The notes under the pieces: generated by a model
Seen by the model: only the letters and a program-made list of their open reading frames with translations
Told to the model about the DNA's origin: nothing
Database searches by the model: none
Source of the DNA: Brevundimonas sp. Root1279
Lineage (GTDB): Bacteria > Pseudomonadota > Alphaproteobacteria > Caulobacterales > Caulobacteraceae
DNA length: 64,000 nt
NCBI RefSeq assembly: GCF_001425945.1
Contig: NZ_LMEB01000004.1
Location: 46,536-110,535, forward strand
Direction: 5' to 3'
In this document: positions 7,947 through 17,606 of the stretch, in pieces
Numbering within the stretch: the stretch's first letter is position 1
Layout: each line of letters begins with the position of its first letter
Made by a program: the position numbers and the translations under genes

Positions 7947-8414
7947 TCACAGCGAACGGACGGCTTCCAACACTTGGGCCGCATGACCCTTGACCGAGAC
8001 CTTGCGCCAGACGCGGCGGACGACCCCGTCGCCATCGATCAGGAAGGTGGCGCGTTCAACGCCCATGTACTCGCGGCCGTAGAGGGTCTTGAGCACCCAG
8101 ACGCCGTAGCGCTCGGTGACGTCCTCGGGCTCATCGGAGGCGAGCACGACCTTGAGGTCGTACTTGGCCTTGAACCGGTCGAGCTTTTTCACCGGATCGC
8201 GCGAGGCGCCGATGACCACGGCGTTGGCCGCCGCGAACTCCTCGGCCAGGGCCGAGAAGTCCTGGCCCTCGGTCGTGCAGCCGGGCGTGTCGGCCTTCGG
8301 ATAGAAGTAGAGGACGACCGACTTGCCCTTGAGGCCCTCGAGCGATACCCGCCCGCCGCCGTCGGTCGCCATGTCGAAGGCCGGAGCCTTGGAGCCTTCC
8401 ACCACTTCGGTCAT
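7947..8414 (-). CDS. bcp: Thioredoxin-dependent peroxiredoxin (Bcp/PrxQ type)
   Basis: Reduces hydrogen peroxide and organic peroxides in the cytoplasm. From the ATG at 8414 it is 155 aa. The peroxidatic cysteine is C46 in DTPGCTTE. The second cysteine usual five residues later is replaced (EGQDF instead of ExCxF), so it looks like a 1-Cys type enzyme unless another thiol resolves it. A GTG at 8426 would overlap the tyrS stop by four bases (GTGA) and add four residues. The ATG with GAGAAG upstream fits the family start better. It is the second gene after tyrS. A 7-bp hairpin (7934-7940 with 7951-7957) straddles its stop codon. Confidence 0.93.
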   Translation of the reverse strand: MTEVVEGSKAPAFDMATDGGGRVSLEGLKGKSVVLYFYPKADTPGCTTEGQDFSALAEEFAAANAVVIGASRDPVKKLDRFKAKYDLKVVLASDEPEDVTERYGVWVLKTLYGREYMGVERATFLIDGDGVVRRVWRKVSVKGHAAQVLEAVRSL

Positions 8415-8422
8415 CGCGCTTC

Positions 8423-9727
8423 TCACAACACCGGACGGACTAGGACGATCTGTCCGCGCTTGCCAAGGCGGACTTTGAAAGCTCCGAGTTCTTGATCAAC
8501 GTCCTCAAGGGAGAACCACCGTCCAGGGTCGCGAACGAGTTCATCGTTGATCCAGACTCCCTCATTCTCGATCTTCTTGCGGGCTTGGCCGATGGAGGGA
8601 GAAAGCTTCGACGCTTTAAGCAACGCTTCAACGCGTCTTTGTGTGAACGGTCGGCCCTGATTGTTGCGCTCTTGCTCCTCAAGATCCCCTTCCCACAAGA
8701 TGTACTCCGTAGTCAGGCCGGAGGTGGCGACACCTCGTTCGAAGGCGTCCTCCGAGGTGCGACGAGCTTCGGCGGCAGCCTCCGAGCCATGTAGAAGCGC
8801 AGTGGCTGCGTCAGCCAGGGCCTTCTTTGCATCATTGATTCCGGATCCCTCAAGCGCTTCGAGGCGGGCAATCTCTTCGAGTGGCAAATCGGTAAACAGG
8901 CGTAGGAACCGGCCAACATCCGCGTCCTCAACCTTCCGCCAGAATTGCCAGTACTTGAGTGGCGGCAATTGCTCGGCGTTGAGCCATACGGCTCCGTCGG
9001 CCGTCTTCCCCATTTTGCCGCCCGAGGCCGTGGTCAGCAGCGGGGTGGTCAGTCCGAAGGCGGCCTTCTGGTCGACGCGGCGCACCAGGTCGACGCCCGA
9101 AGTGATGTTGCCCCACTGGTCCGAGCCGCCCATCTGCAGGGTGCAGTTGTGGCTCCGGTTCAGCTCCAGGAAGTCCACCGACTGCATCAGCATGTAGTTG
9201 AACTCGAGGAAGGTCATCGGCTGCTCGCGCTCGAGGCGCAGCTTGACCGAGTCGAAGGCGAGCATCCGGTTGACCGTGAAATGGGTCCCGAAGTCGCGCA
9301 GGAACTGGATGTAGCCATAGCCCGACAGCCAGGCGTCATTGTCCAGCATGACCGCATCGGTCGGGCCGTCGCCGAAGGTCAGGAATTTCTCGAACACCGT
9401 CTTGATCGAGGCGATGTTGGCCTGGATCGTCTCGTCCGTGAGGTGCGGGCGCGAGGCGTCCTTGCCGGTCGGGTCGCCGACCTTGGTCGTTCCGCCGCCC
9501 ATCAGGACGATCGGCTTGTGCCCGGCCTGCTGGAGCCGGCGCAGCATCATGATCTGGATCAGCGAGCCGACGTGAAGCGACGGCGCCGTGGCGTCAAAGC
9601 CGATGTAGGCGGTGACCACGCCGTTCGACGCCGCCTCGTCCAGCTCGGCCGGATGGGTGATCTGATGCACATAGCCGCGCGCCTGGAGCGTGCGCAGGAA
9701 GTCGGACTTGAAAGCGGTGTCGGTCAT
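8423..9727 (-). CDS. tyrS: Tyrosine--tRNA ligase
   Basis: Charges tRNA-Tyr with tyrosine; cytoplasmic class I synthetase, 434 aa. The HIGH-type motif is HVGS (52-55), and the KMSKS-type loop is KMGKT (238-242). The C-terminal S4-like RNA-binding domain covers about 365-434. The gene is followed almost without gap by the peroxiredoxin gene. The 3' third (roughly 8423-8980) is clearly lower in GC than the 5' part (about 54 against 68 percent on lines counted by hand) and uses different codons, although the protein remains intact. This hints at replacement of that segment by recombination. Confidence 0.97.
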   Translation of the reverse strand: MTDTAFKSDFLRTLQARGYVHQITHPAELDEAASNGVVTAYIGFDATAPSLHVGSLIQIMMLRRLQQAGHKPIVLMGGGTTKVGDPTGKDASRPHLTDETIQANIASIKTVFEKFLTFGDGPTDAVMLDNDAWLSGYGYIQFLRDFGTHFTVNRMLAFDSVKLRLEREQPMTFLEFNYMLMQSVDFLELNRSHNCTLQMGGSDQWGNITSGVDLVRRVDQKAAFGLTTPLLTTASGGKMGKTADGAVWLNAEQLPPLKYWQFWRKVEDADVGRFLRLFTDLPLEEIARLEALEGSGINDAKKALADAATALLHGSEAAAEARRTSEDAFERGVATSGLTTEYILWEGDLEEQERNNQGRPFTQRRVEALLKASKLSPSIGQARKKIENEGVWINDELVRDPGRWFSLEDVDQELGAFKVRLGKRGQIVLVRPVL

Positions 9728-9920
9728 GGACGGCTCCGTTAGCAGGGAAGCCGGCGGGCGTCTTGTGAGATTGCGCCGGCTGGGTGCGGCGCAGGGGATC
9801 GCGGGCCGCTCGCTAGGTCAGCGGGCGGTAATAGAGGGCGGCGATGGCGCGGCGTGCGATCATGGGCATCTGGGTAGCGTCCGCCATTGACCCGCGTCAA
9901 GCGGCGGCTATCCAAGGGGG

Positions 9921-10532
9921 ATGAAGGTTCGCTCCCTGACTCCGCACCCTCTGACGCCGTCCACGGCCGTCGATCAGATTGAGGTGGAGTTTCACCACGA
10001 AGGGCGGAGTTCTGCTCTCGCGATCTTTCGCGTGATGGGAAATGTGGCTGGCCTCGCTGTCCCGTCCCTTTCACCTGCGGTGGAAGAGGTGCAAGGCAGG
10101 GGAAGGGTCGCGTTCGCCAAGGCCGCCCTGACGGGCAGGTACGATGACTTGCCCGGCACCCCCGAGGTCGGTCGCGCAGACGCGCTTTGGCGCACCACGT
10201 GTTTCGAGGCTTTCGCAGACCTGGGCGACGGCGGTTACGCAGAGTTCAACGCCTCGCCGTCGAAGGAATGGGCGGCCTACAGGTTCGACGGCTATCGGGA
10301 GGGCATGCACAATCTGGACGGGTCAGTCGAGGTGTTCAATGTCGAGCAGGATGGCCAGAGCCTCACAATCAGCGCCTGGCTCAACTGGTCGGATTGGCCT
10401 CGAGTTAATCGGGTTGGCGTCTCCGCCGTCATCGAGGAGTCGGACGGGACAATCTCCTACTGGGCGCTAGCGCATCCGTCCGATAAGCCCGACTTCCATC
10501 ACCCCGACTCCTTCGTTCTGGAATTTCCATGA
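9921..10532 (+). CDS. DOMON-like domain protein of unknown function
   Basis: 203 aa, no signal peptide. The centre carries the pattern LWRTTCFEAF, then GGYAEFNASPSKEWAAYRFDG (about 93-120), typical of the DOMON-like family found in proteobacteria; DOMON domains bind haem or sugars. Its stop overlaps the start of the NamZ-like gene by four bases (ATGA), so the two are very likely co-translated, which suggests a link to cell-wall sugar recovery. The function is not known. GC content is lower than in flanking genes (near 60 percent). A run of G directly before the ATG is too close to be a normal ribosome-binding site. Confidence 0.72.
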   Translation: MKVRSLTPHPLTPSTAVDQIEVEFHHEGRSSALAIFRVMGNVAGLAVPSLSPAVEEVQGRGRVAFAKAALTGRYDDLPGTPEVGRADALWRTTCFEAFADLGDGGYAEFNASPSKEWAAYRFDGYREGMHNLDGSVEVFNVEQDGQSLTISAWLNWSDWPRVNRVGVSAVIEESDGTISYWALAHPSDKPDFHHPDSFVLEFP

Positions 10533-11731
10533 AGTTCGGCCTCGATCGCCTGCTGTCCGATCCCGCCCTCAGCGCGCCGCTGAAGGGCCGCCGCGTGGCG
10601 CTGGTGGCGCATCCGGCCTCGACGACGCAGGACCTGACCCATGCGGTCGACGCCCTGGCGGCGCATCCGGACATCACCCTGAGCGCCGCCTTTGGGCCGC
10701 AGCACGGGATGAAGGGCGACCTGCAGGACAATATGATGGAGAGCCCGGACTACACCGATCCGGTGCACGGCATCCCCGTCTTCAGCCTGTACGGCGAGGT
10801 GCGTCGCCCGCGCGGACAGTGGATGAACACCTTCGACGTGGTGCTGATCGACCTGCAGGACGTCGGCTGCCGCATCTACACCTTCGTGACGACGCTGCTG
10901 TACATGCTCGAGGCCGCCGGCGAGCACGGCAAGGAGGTCTGGGTGCTGGACCGGCCCAACCCGGCGGGGCGCCCGATCGAGGGCACGACGCTGGTTCCGG
11001 GCTGGGAGAGCTTCGTCGGCGCCGGGCCGATGCCGATGCGGCACGGCATGACGCTGGGCGAGATGGGCCTGTGGTTCATCGACCACTTCAAGCTCGACGT
11101 GGCCTACCGGGTCATCGAGATGGAGGGCTGGAAGCCGGAGGCGGGCCCCGGCTACGGCTGGCCGCTCAGCGAGCGCAGCTGGATCAACCCCAGCCCCAAC
11201 GCCCCCAACGTCTCCATGACCCGGGCCTATGCGGGCACGGTGATGCTGGAAGGGGCGACGCTGTCCGAGGGGCGGGGCACGACCCGGCCGCTGGAGCTGT
11301 TCGGGGCGCCGGACATCGACGCCCGCGCCGTCATCGCCGAGATGAAGGCCTTCGCGCCGCAGTGGCTGAAGGGCTGCGTGCTGCGCGACATGTGGTTCGA
11401 GCCGACCTTCCACAAACACGTCGGCAAGCTGTGCTCGGGGGTGCAGATCCACGTCGATGATCCGGCCTACGACCACGAGGCGTTCCAGCCGTGGCGGGTG
11501 CAGGCGCTGGGCTTCAAGGCGATCCGGCGGCTCTATCCCGACTATGATCTGTGGCGCGATTTCCCGTACGAGTACGCCTTCGGGAAGCTGCCGATCGACG
11601 TGATCAACGGCGGGCCGGGGCTGCGGGAGTGGGTCGACAACCCGGCCTCGACGCCGGATGACCTCGACGCCCTGGCGAAGCCGGACGAGCGGGCGTGGCT
11701 GGAAACGCGCAAGCCGTTCCTGCTGTACTGA
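10529..11731 (+). CDS. Exo-beta-N-acetylmuramidase NamZ-like (DUF1343)
   Basis: 400 aa, DUF1343 family. The characterised Bacillus member NamZ removes terminal MurNAc from peptidoglycan fragments during recycling (GH171). The N-terminal Rossmann-like half has the family patterns GPQHGMKG and LIDLQDVGCRIYTF, followed by DRPNPAGRPIEG, and the C-terminal half carries ADIDARAV-type structural repeats. No signal peptide is evident from the start at 10529, so a cytoplasmic role in muropeptide recycling is likely; NamZ itself is secreted in Bacillus. It is coupled to the DOMON-like gene and ended by a strong terminator. Confidence 0.86.
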   Translation: MKFGLDRLLSDPALSAPLKGRRVALVAHPASTTQDLTHAVDALAAHPDITLSAAFGPQHGMKGDLQDNMMESPDYTDPVHGIPVFSLYGEVRRPRGQWMNTFDVVLIDLQDVGCRIYTFVTTLLYMLEAAGEHGKEVWVLDRPNPAGRPIEGTTLVPGWESFVGAGPMPMRHGMTLGEMGLWFIDHFKLDVAYRVIEMEGWKPEAGPGYGWPLSERSWINPSPNAPNVSMTRAYAGTVMLEGATLSEGRGTTRPLELFGAPDIDARAVIAEMKAFAPQWLKGCVLRDMWFEPTFHKHVGKLCSGVQIHVDDPAYDHEAFQPWRVQALGFKAIRRLYPDYDLWRDFPYEYAFGKLPIDVINGGPGLREWVDNPASTPDDLDALAKPDERAWLETRKPFLLY

Positions 11732-11739
11732 ATTGAAAA

Positions 11740-11765
11740 GGGGCCCCAGAGGGCCCCTTTTTTTT
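11740..11765 (+). terminator. Rho-independent terminator of the DOMON-namZ unit
   Basis: GGGGCCC (11740-11746) pairs with GGGCCCC (11751-11757) over the loop CAGA and is followed by eight T. Four A before the stem allow bidirectional use with the convergent hydrolase gene. Confidence 0.88.
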
Positions 11766-11770
11766 GCGGC

Positions 11771-12421
11771 TTACGCCGGCTTTTCTTCCAGGCGCTTGTC
11801 GAGGTAGGCGCCGACACGGCGCTCGACGGCGTCGATGTGGTCCTGCCAGAAGTGGCTCGCGCCTTCCTCCAGCTCATAGTCGATGATGATGCCCTTCTGG
11901 GTGCGCAGCTTGTTGACCACGCGCTCGACCTCGACCGGCGGCACGATGGTGTCGGCCGTGCCGTGCAGGAACAGGCCCGAGGCCGGGCAGGGGGCCAGGA
12001 AGCTGAAGTCGTACATGTTCGACGGCGGCGAAACCGAGATGAAGCCGTCGGTCTCGGGGCGGCGCATCAGCAGCTGCATGCCGATGTAGGCGCCGAACTG
12101 GTAGCCGGCGACCCAGGTCTGCGACGCGCCCGGGTTGTTGGCCTGCAGCCAGTCCAGGGCGGTGGCGGCATCGGCCAGTTCGCCGACGCCCGAGTCGAAC
12201 TCGCCCTGCGACTTGCCGACGCCGCGGCTGTTGTAGCGCAGGGTCGCGAAGCCGCGCTTCACGAACAGCTGGTACAGGGTCACCGCCACCGGGTTGTTCA
12301 TGTGCCCGCCCGCCTTGGGGTGCGGGTGCAGGATCAGGGCGATCGGCGCGTTGGGGCGCTTGCCGGGGGAGTAGCGGCCTTCGATGCGGCCCGAGGCGCC
12401 GGGCAGGATGACTTCAGGCAT
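11771..12421 (-). CDS. Alpha/beta hydrolase (COG2945-like) with glutamine at the nucleophile position
   Basis: 216 aa, cytoplasmic alpha/beta fold. The oxyanion strand HPHP (32-35) and the family motif NSRGVGKSQGEFD are present. The acid D157 (HGTADTI) and the histidine H190 (GASH) fit a catalytic triad, but the nucleophile elbow reads AGYQFGAY, with Q108 where a serine is expected. The codon is CAG. The protein may be inactive as an esterase, may bind ligands, or may use another residue. It is divergent from the rrf2-suf unit. In Caulobacter a gene of this family has, from memory, the same position. Confidence 0.85.
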   Translation of the reverse strand: MPEVILPGASGRIEGRYSPGKRPNAPIALILHPHPKAGGHMNNPVAVTLYQLFVKRGFATLRYNSRGVGKSQGEFDSGVGELADAATALDWLQANNPGASQTWVAGYQFGAYIGMQLLMRRPETDGFISVSPPSNMYDFSFLAPCPASGLFLHGTADTIVPPVEVERVVNKLRTQKGIIIDYELEEGASHFWQDHIDAVERRVGAYLDKRLEEKPA

Positions 12422-12471
12422 GGGCTTCCAGAAAATCCGCGTTCACGTGTCATTTCGCAGCTGCGTAATAC

Positions 12472-12501
12472 TTGACCGCGAGGGTAGGACTTTCTAAGTC
12501 C
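12472..12501 (+). promoter_or_regulatory. suf operon promoter with an IscR-type operator
   Basis: A TTGACC -35 element (12472-12477) is followed after 17 bases by TAAGTC (12495-12500), a weak -10. Over the -10 lies a perfect hyphenated palindrome GGACTT-TCT-AAGTCC (12487-12501). Its core GACT-N5-AGTC is the core spacing of the type 1 IscR site. This would let the Rrf2 protein encoded next repress its own operon. Confidence 0.5.
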
Positions 12502-12582
12502 GCCGTGCGTGCCGACGCCTTTGCGAAGGCGCGGGTTCTAGCACAGGACCCTCGAAAAGCGCGCGAATTTTGAAGGTGTGCG

Positions 12583-13053
12583 ATGCGACTGTCGACGAAG
12601 GGACGTTACGCCGTGATGGCGATGGCCGATCTGGCCAAGAACGGGCAGGTCGACGGGGTCGTGCGGGCCGTGTCCCTGGCCGAAATCGCGGCGCGTCAGG
12701 AAATCTCCCTCAGCTATCTGGAGCAGTTGTTCGCGCGGCTGCGCAAGGGCGGGCTGGTGCAGAGCGTGCGCGGCCCTGGCGGCGGCTACCGTCTGGCCAA
12801 GGGCGCCAACGAGACGGTCGTGGCCGAGATCGTGCTGGCCGTCGACGAGCCGATCCGCGCCACCCGCTGCACCGCCCAGGCCTCGCCGCGCGGCTGCATG
12901 ATGGCCGGCGAACGCTGCATCACGCACAATCTCTGGGAGGACCTCGGCGACGAGATCCACCGCTATCTGGCCGGGGTCTCGCTCGAGGACGTGGTCATGA
13001 ACCGCACCGGCGCGCGGCGCCGGGCGCAATCGGAAGTCGGGGTGGCGGCGTGA
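12583..13053 (+). CDS. Rrf2 family Fe-S regulator (IscR/SufR-like)
   Basis: 156 aa. The N-terminal winged helix-turn-helix (residues 1-70, STKGRYAVMAMADLA at the start) is followed by a cluster-binding segment with C96, C105 and C112 and with H115 in CITH. E. coli IscR binds [2Fe-2S] with C92, C98, C104 and H107, so ligand types match but the spacings differ (x8 and x6 instead of x5 and x5). It is expected to sense Fe-S status and repress the suf operon when clusters are plentiful. It is the first gene of the operon and overlaps the desulfurase start by four bases. Confidence 0.92.
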   Translation: MRLSTKGRYAVMAMADLAKNGQVDGVVRAVSLAEIAARQEISLSYLEQLFARLRKGGLVQSVRGPGGGYRLAKGANETVVAEIVLAVDEPIRATRCTAQASPRGCMMAGERCITHNLWEDLGDEIHRYLAGVSLEDVVMNRTGARRRAQSEVGVAA

Positions 13054-14186
13054 GCGTCTATCTGGATTACAACGCCTCCGGCCTGGTTCGACCTGAAGTT
13101 CAGGAGATCATGGCCAAGGCCCTGGCGGATAACGGCAATCCGTCGGCGGTGCACGCCGCGGGCCGCCGCGCCCGGGCCCGCATCGAGACCGCCCGTGCGC
13201 AGGTCGCGGAGCTGGTCGGGGCCGATCCGACGGCGATCATCTTCTCGTCCGGCGGCACGGAATCGAACGCCCAGGCCGTGGCCGCGGCGCTGGCCTCGGG
13301 CTGCGAGCGGCTGATCGTCGGGGCGACCGAGCATCCGTGCGTGGCCGAGGCGGCCGTCGTGTCGGGCGCCCCGGTGGAGGTGCTGCCGGTCGACGCGAAC
13401 GGGGTGGTCGACCTGGCCTGGCTGGCCGAGGCGCTGGCGCGTCCGGGCCGGGCCGTGGTGGCGATCCACCACGCGAACAATGAGTCGGGCGTCATCCAGC
13501 CGATCGCCGAGGCGGCGAAGCTGGTGCGCGCTGCGGGCGGCTGGCTGCACGTCGACGCCATCCAGTCGGCGGGCAAGATCCCGGTCGATATCCGCGACCT
13601 CGACGCCGACACCCTGACCCTGTCGGCGCACAAGCTGGGCGGGCCGCAGGGCGTGGGCGCCCTGGTGCTGAAACCGGGCCGCGACGCCGTGCGCATCCTG
13701 CACGGGGCCGGGCAGGAGCGGGGCCTGCGCGCCGGCACCGAGAACGTGCCGGGCATCGCCGGCTTCGGGACCGCCGCCGACTGCGCGGCGCGCGACCTGG
13801 CCGAGGCCATGGCCCATGTGACCTGGCGCGACGCCGCCGAGGTCAGGGTGAAGGCCGCCGGCGCGACGATCATCGGCGGCGCCGTGGAGCGCCTGCCCAA
13901 CACCCTGTTCATGGCCGTCGAGGGCTGGGACAGCCCGCAGCAGCTGATCACCCTCGACCTGCAGGGCGTGATGGTGTCGGCGGGCTCGGCCTGCTCCTCG
14001 GGCAAGACCAAGCCGTCCAAGGCGATCTCGGCCATGGGCCTGCACGACCTGGCCACTGGCGGGGTCCGCATCTCGGGCGGCTGGGGCACCACTGAAGGGG
14101 ACTGGATCCGCTTCGCAGACGCCTGGGTCGCAGCCTGGGCGAAGCATGCAGCGCGCATCAGTGAGCGCGTGAAGGAAGACGCGTAA
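13050..14186 (+). CDS. Cysteine desulfurase (NifS/IscS-like)
   Basis: PLP enzyme that takes sulfur from cysteine, 378 aa from a GTG start at 13050 that overlaps the rrf2 stop (GTGA). The PLP lysine is K195 in LSAHKLGGPQG. The active-site cysteine is C315 in SAGSACSSGK, on a longer loop as in NifS/IscS group I enzymes. The operon therefore encodes two desulfurases: this group I type and the group II SufS further down. The frame extends upstream to 12570 in the rrf2 gene, but homology starts at the MSVYLDYNAS segment. Confidence 0.92.
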   Translation: MSVYLDYNASGLVRPEVQEIMAKALADNGNPSAVHAAGRRARARIETARAQVAELVGADPTAIIFSSGGTESNAQAVAAALASGCERLIVGATEHPCVAEAAVVSGAPVEVLPVDANGVVDLAWLAEALARPGRAVVAIHHANNESGVIQPIAEAAKLVRAAGGWLHVDAIQSAGKIPVDIRDLDADTLTLSAHKLGGPQGVGALVLKPGRDAVRILHGAGQERGLRAGTENVPGIAGFGTAADCAARDLAEAMAHVTWRDAAEVRVKAAGATIIGGAVERLPNTLFMAVEGWDSPQQLITLDLQGVMVSAGSACSSGKTKPSKAISAMGLHDLATGGVRISGGWGTTEGDWIRFADAWVAAWAKHAARISERVKEDA

Positions 14187-14189
14187 CCC

Positions 14190-15655
<1,466 letters not shown>

Positions 15656-15659
<4 letters not shown>

Positions 15660-16360
15660 CCGCGAAGATCAACCTGACCATGAAGGTGAACCACTTCTTC
15701 TCCACGCCCGTCGTGGTGGGGAAGTTCCAGGGCAGCGACGCGTTGGCTCGTGAGATCGGCGCAGTCGCTCGCGACCACCGGCGCGCCCATCCGGGCGTCG
15801 CCGCGACCAACGTGGGCGGCTGGCATTCGAGCTACGACATGATCGCCTGGGGCGGGCCGCCGGCGAAGCAGCTCGCTGATCTGGCCATCGGCATGGCCCG
15901 GCAGGCGTCAGCCTTCGGCGAGGGGACGCCTGAGGACTATGTGTGGACGGCCCAGATGTGGGCCAACATCTCTGGGCCCGGCGCCTCGAACAAGGAGCAC
16001 GTTCACCCCGGCTCGCTGTGGGCGGCGGTGTTCTACGTCGATCTCGGCGCCGACACCCCGGGCGAGGATGTCGGCGGCCTGCTGCATTTCGAGGACCCGC
16101 GGCATCCGTTGCCCAGCATGCGGCACCCGGACTTCCACCTGCGTGACGCGACCGGCAAGCCGTACAACGGCGCCCAGGCGATCAAGCCGTCCGTCGGCGA
16201 TCTGGTGCTGTTCCCCTCGTGGCTGAAGCACGGCGTGACGCCCTACACGGGCTCCGGCGAGCGCGTCAGCATCGCCATGAACCTCGACTGTCAGGCGCCG
16301 AGCGCCGCGGCCAAGAACCGCGCGGCGCGCACCGTCGAGGGGCCGGAGAGCGTGCAATGA
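15656..16360 (+). CDS. 2OG-Fe(II) oxygenase family protein inside the suf operon
   Basis: 234 aa, resembling the family of putative 2-oxoglutarate/iron dioxygenases defined by TIGR02466. The predicted iron ligands lie in [11 protein letters not shown] (about residues 112-122) and in WLKHGV, with an arginine in the 2OG-binding GERVSIAMN. The start at 15656 overlaps sufB by four bases, so translation is coupled. An in-frame ATG (MKVNHFF) eight codons later is an alternative. The substrate is unknown. Iron-dependent oxygenases are not part of the known SUF machine, so this is a passenger or an iron/oxygen responsive partner. Confidence 0.78.
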
Positions 16361-16418
16361 CGGCGCTCCGGTCACCTCGGGCCAATCTTGCCTCCCTTCG
16401 AACAGAGGGTGTGGGCTG

Positions 16419-16856
16419 ATGTTCGGTTGGCTTCGCAAGCCTGACAGGGAGTCGCCCAAGGGGAACGGCGAAGTTCGCCCCTTTGGCGCGGGCCCATACG
16501 AGTGGCAGCCCAGTCAAACCGTCCAACCATTCTACGTGATGCAGACGCGCGATGAGGCCGAGTTCGCTGAGTTCATGCGCCGTGCGGACCGCGCGATCGA
16601 GTGGGGTCAGCCAGAGGCTTACGTCCCCACTCCCGGAGAGCCTCGGCTTGAAACGGTCGAAGCGGACTTCTGGTGGTGGGCCCGGGTCGGCGATGAGGTC
16701 TGGGTTCTGGCCGAGCAGGTCTGGGCCTATTTCCCCGACCCGCTGCCATATTCGCTGTCTGTCCGAAGCTCGACGACTGGCCGGTTCCAGAACCTGGGCC
16801 ACTTCTCGCTTCTTCCTCCGCATTGGACCAATGGTCCGCAGAAGGTTCAAACTTAA
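16419..16856 (+). CDS. Conserved-looking unknown protein inside the suf operon
   Basis: 145 aa, not recognised. It has no signal peptide and no membrane segment. It is rich in tryptophan and acidic residues (EADFWWWARVGDEVWVLAEQVW in the middle; many Trp/Glu). The stop at 16854-16856 abuts the GTG start of sufC, so it belongs to the operon. Its GC content (about 60-63 percent) is below that of sufB and sufC, which hints at later acquisition. The ATG at 16419 follows a weak GTGGG-type leader. Whether it acts in Fe-S assembly is unknown. Confidence 0.6.
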   Translation: MFGWLRKPDRESPKGNGEVRPFGAGPYEWQPSQTVQPFYVMQTRDEAEFAEFMRRADRAIEWGQPEAYVPTPGEPRLETVEADFWWWARVGDEVWVLAEQVWAYFPDPLPYSLSVRSSTTGRFQNLGHFSLLPPHWTNGPQKVQT

Positions 16857-17606
16857 GTGCTCTCCATCTCCAACCTTCAAGTGTCCGTCGGCGACAAGCC
16901 GATCCTCAAGGGGCTGACGCTCGACGTGCCGGCGGGCGAGGTGCACGCCGTCATGGGGCCGAACGGCGCCGGCAAGTCGACGCTGGGCTACGCCCTGTCG
17001 GGCCGCCCGGGCTATGAGGCCACCAACGGTTCGGTGTCGTGGAACGGCGAGGACCTGCTGGCCCTCGACCCGGCCGAGCGCGCCGCCAAGGGCGTGTTCC
17101 TGTCGTTCCAGTATCCGCTGGAGATCCCCGGCGTGCCGGCCATGACCTTCATCCGCACCGCCCTGAACGCCCAGAAGCGGGCGCGCGGCGAGGAGGAGGT
17201 CTCGGCTCCGAACTTCCTCAAGCTGGTCCGCGCGGCGTCGCAGGCGCTGAAGATGGACTTCGACATGCTCAAGCGGCCGCTGAACGTCGGCTTCTCGGGC
17301 GGTGAGAAGAAGCGGATGGAGATCCTGCAGATGGCCCTGCTGGAGCCGTCGCTGCTGATCCTCGACGAGACGGACTCGGGCCTCGACATCGACGCTCTGC
17401 GCATCGTCGCAGACGGGGTGAACGCCCTGCGTTCGCCGGAGCGGTCGATGCTGGTCATCACCCACTACCAGCGCCTGCTCGACTACATCAAACCGGACCG
17501 CGTCCACGTCCTGGCCGCCGGCCGCATCGTCGCCTCCGGCGGGCCAGAGCTGGCCCTGCAGCTGGAAGCCGAGGGCTACGACAAATACGGGGCCGAAGCC
17601 GCGTGA
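16857..17606 (+). CDS. sufC: Fe-S assembly ATPase SufC
   Basis: ABC-type ATPase that drives cluster assembly on SufB/SufD, soluble in the cytoplasm, 249 aa. Walker A is GPNGAGKST, the signature is FSGGEKKR, Walker B is SLLILDETDSGLD, and the H-loop is VITHYQR. The start is GTG at 16857, immediately after the stop of the unknown gene. The stop overlaps the GTG start of sufD by four bases. Confidence 0.97.
   Translation: MLSISNLQVSVGDKPILKGLTLDVPAGEVHAVMGPNGAGKSTLGYALSGRPGYEATNGSVSWNGEDLLALDPAERAAKGVFLSFQYPLEIPGVPAMTFIRTALNAQKRARGEEEVSAPNFLKLVRAASQALKMDFDMLKRPLNVGFSGGEKKRMEILQMALLEPSLLILDETDSGLDIDALRIVADGVNALRSPERSMLVITHYQRLLDYIKPDRVHVLAAGRIVASGGPELALQLEAEGYDKYGAEAA

Noticed and set aside
7934..7957. 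Terminator at the peroxiredoxin stop codon
   Set aside because: A 7-bp stem is present but its loop holds the stop codon and no T-run follows on the minus strand.
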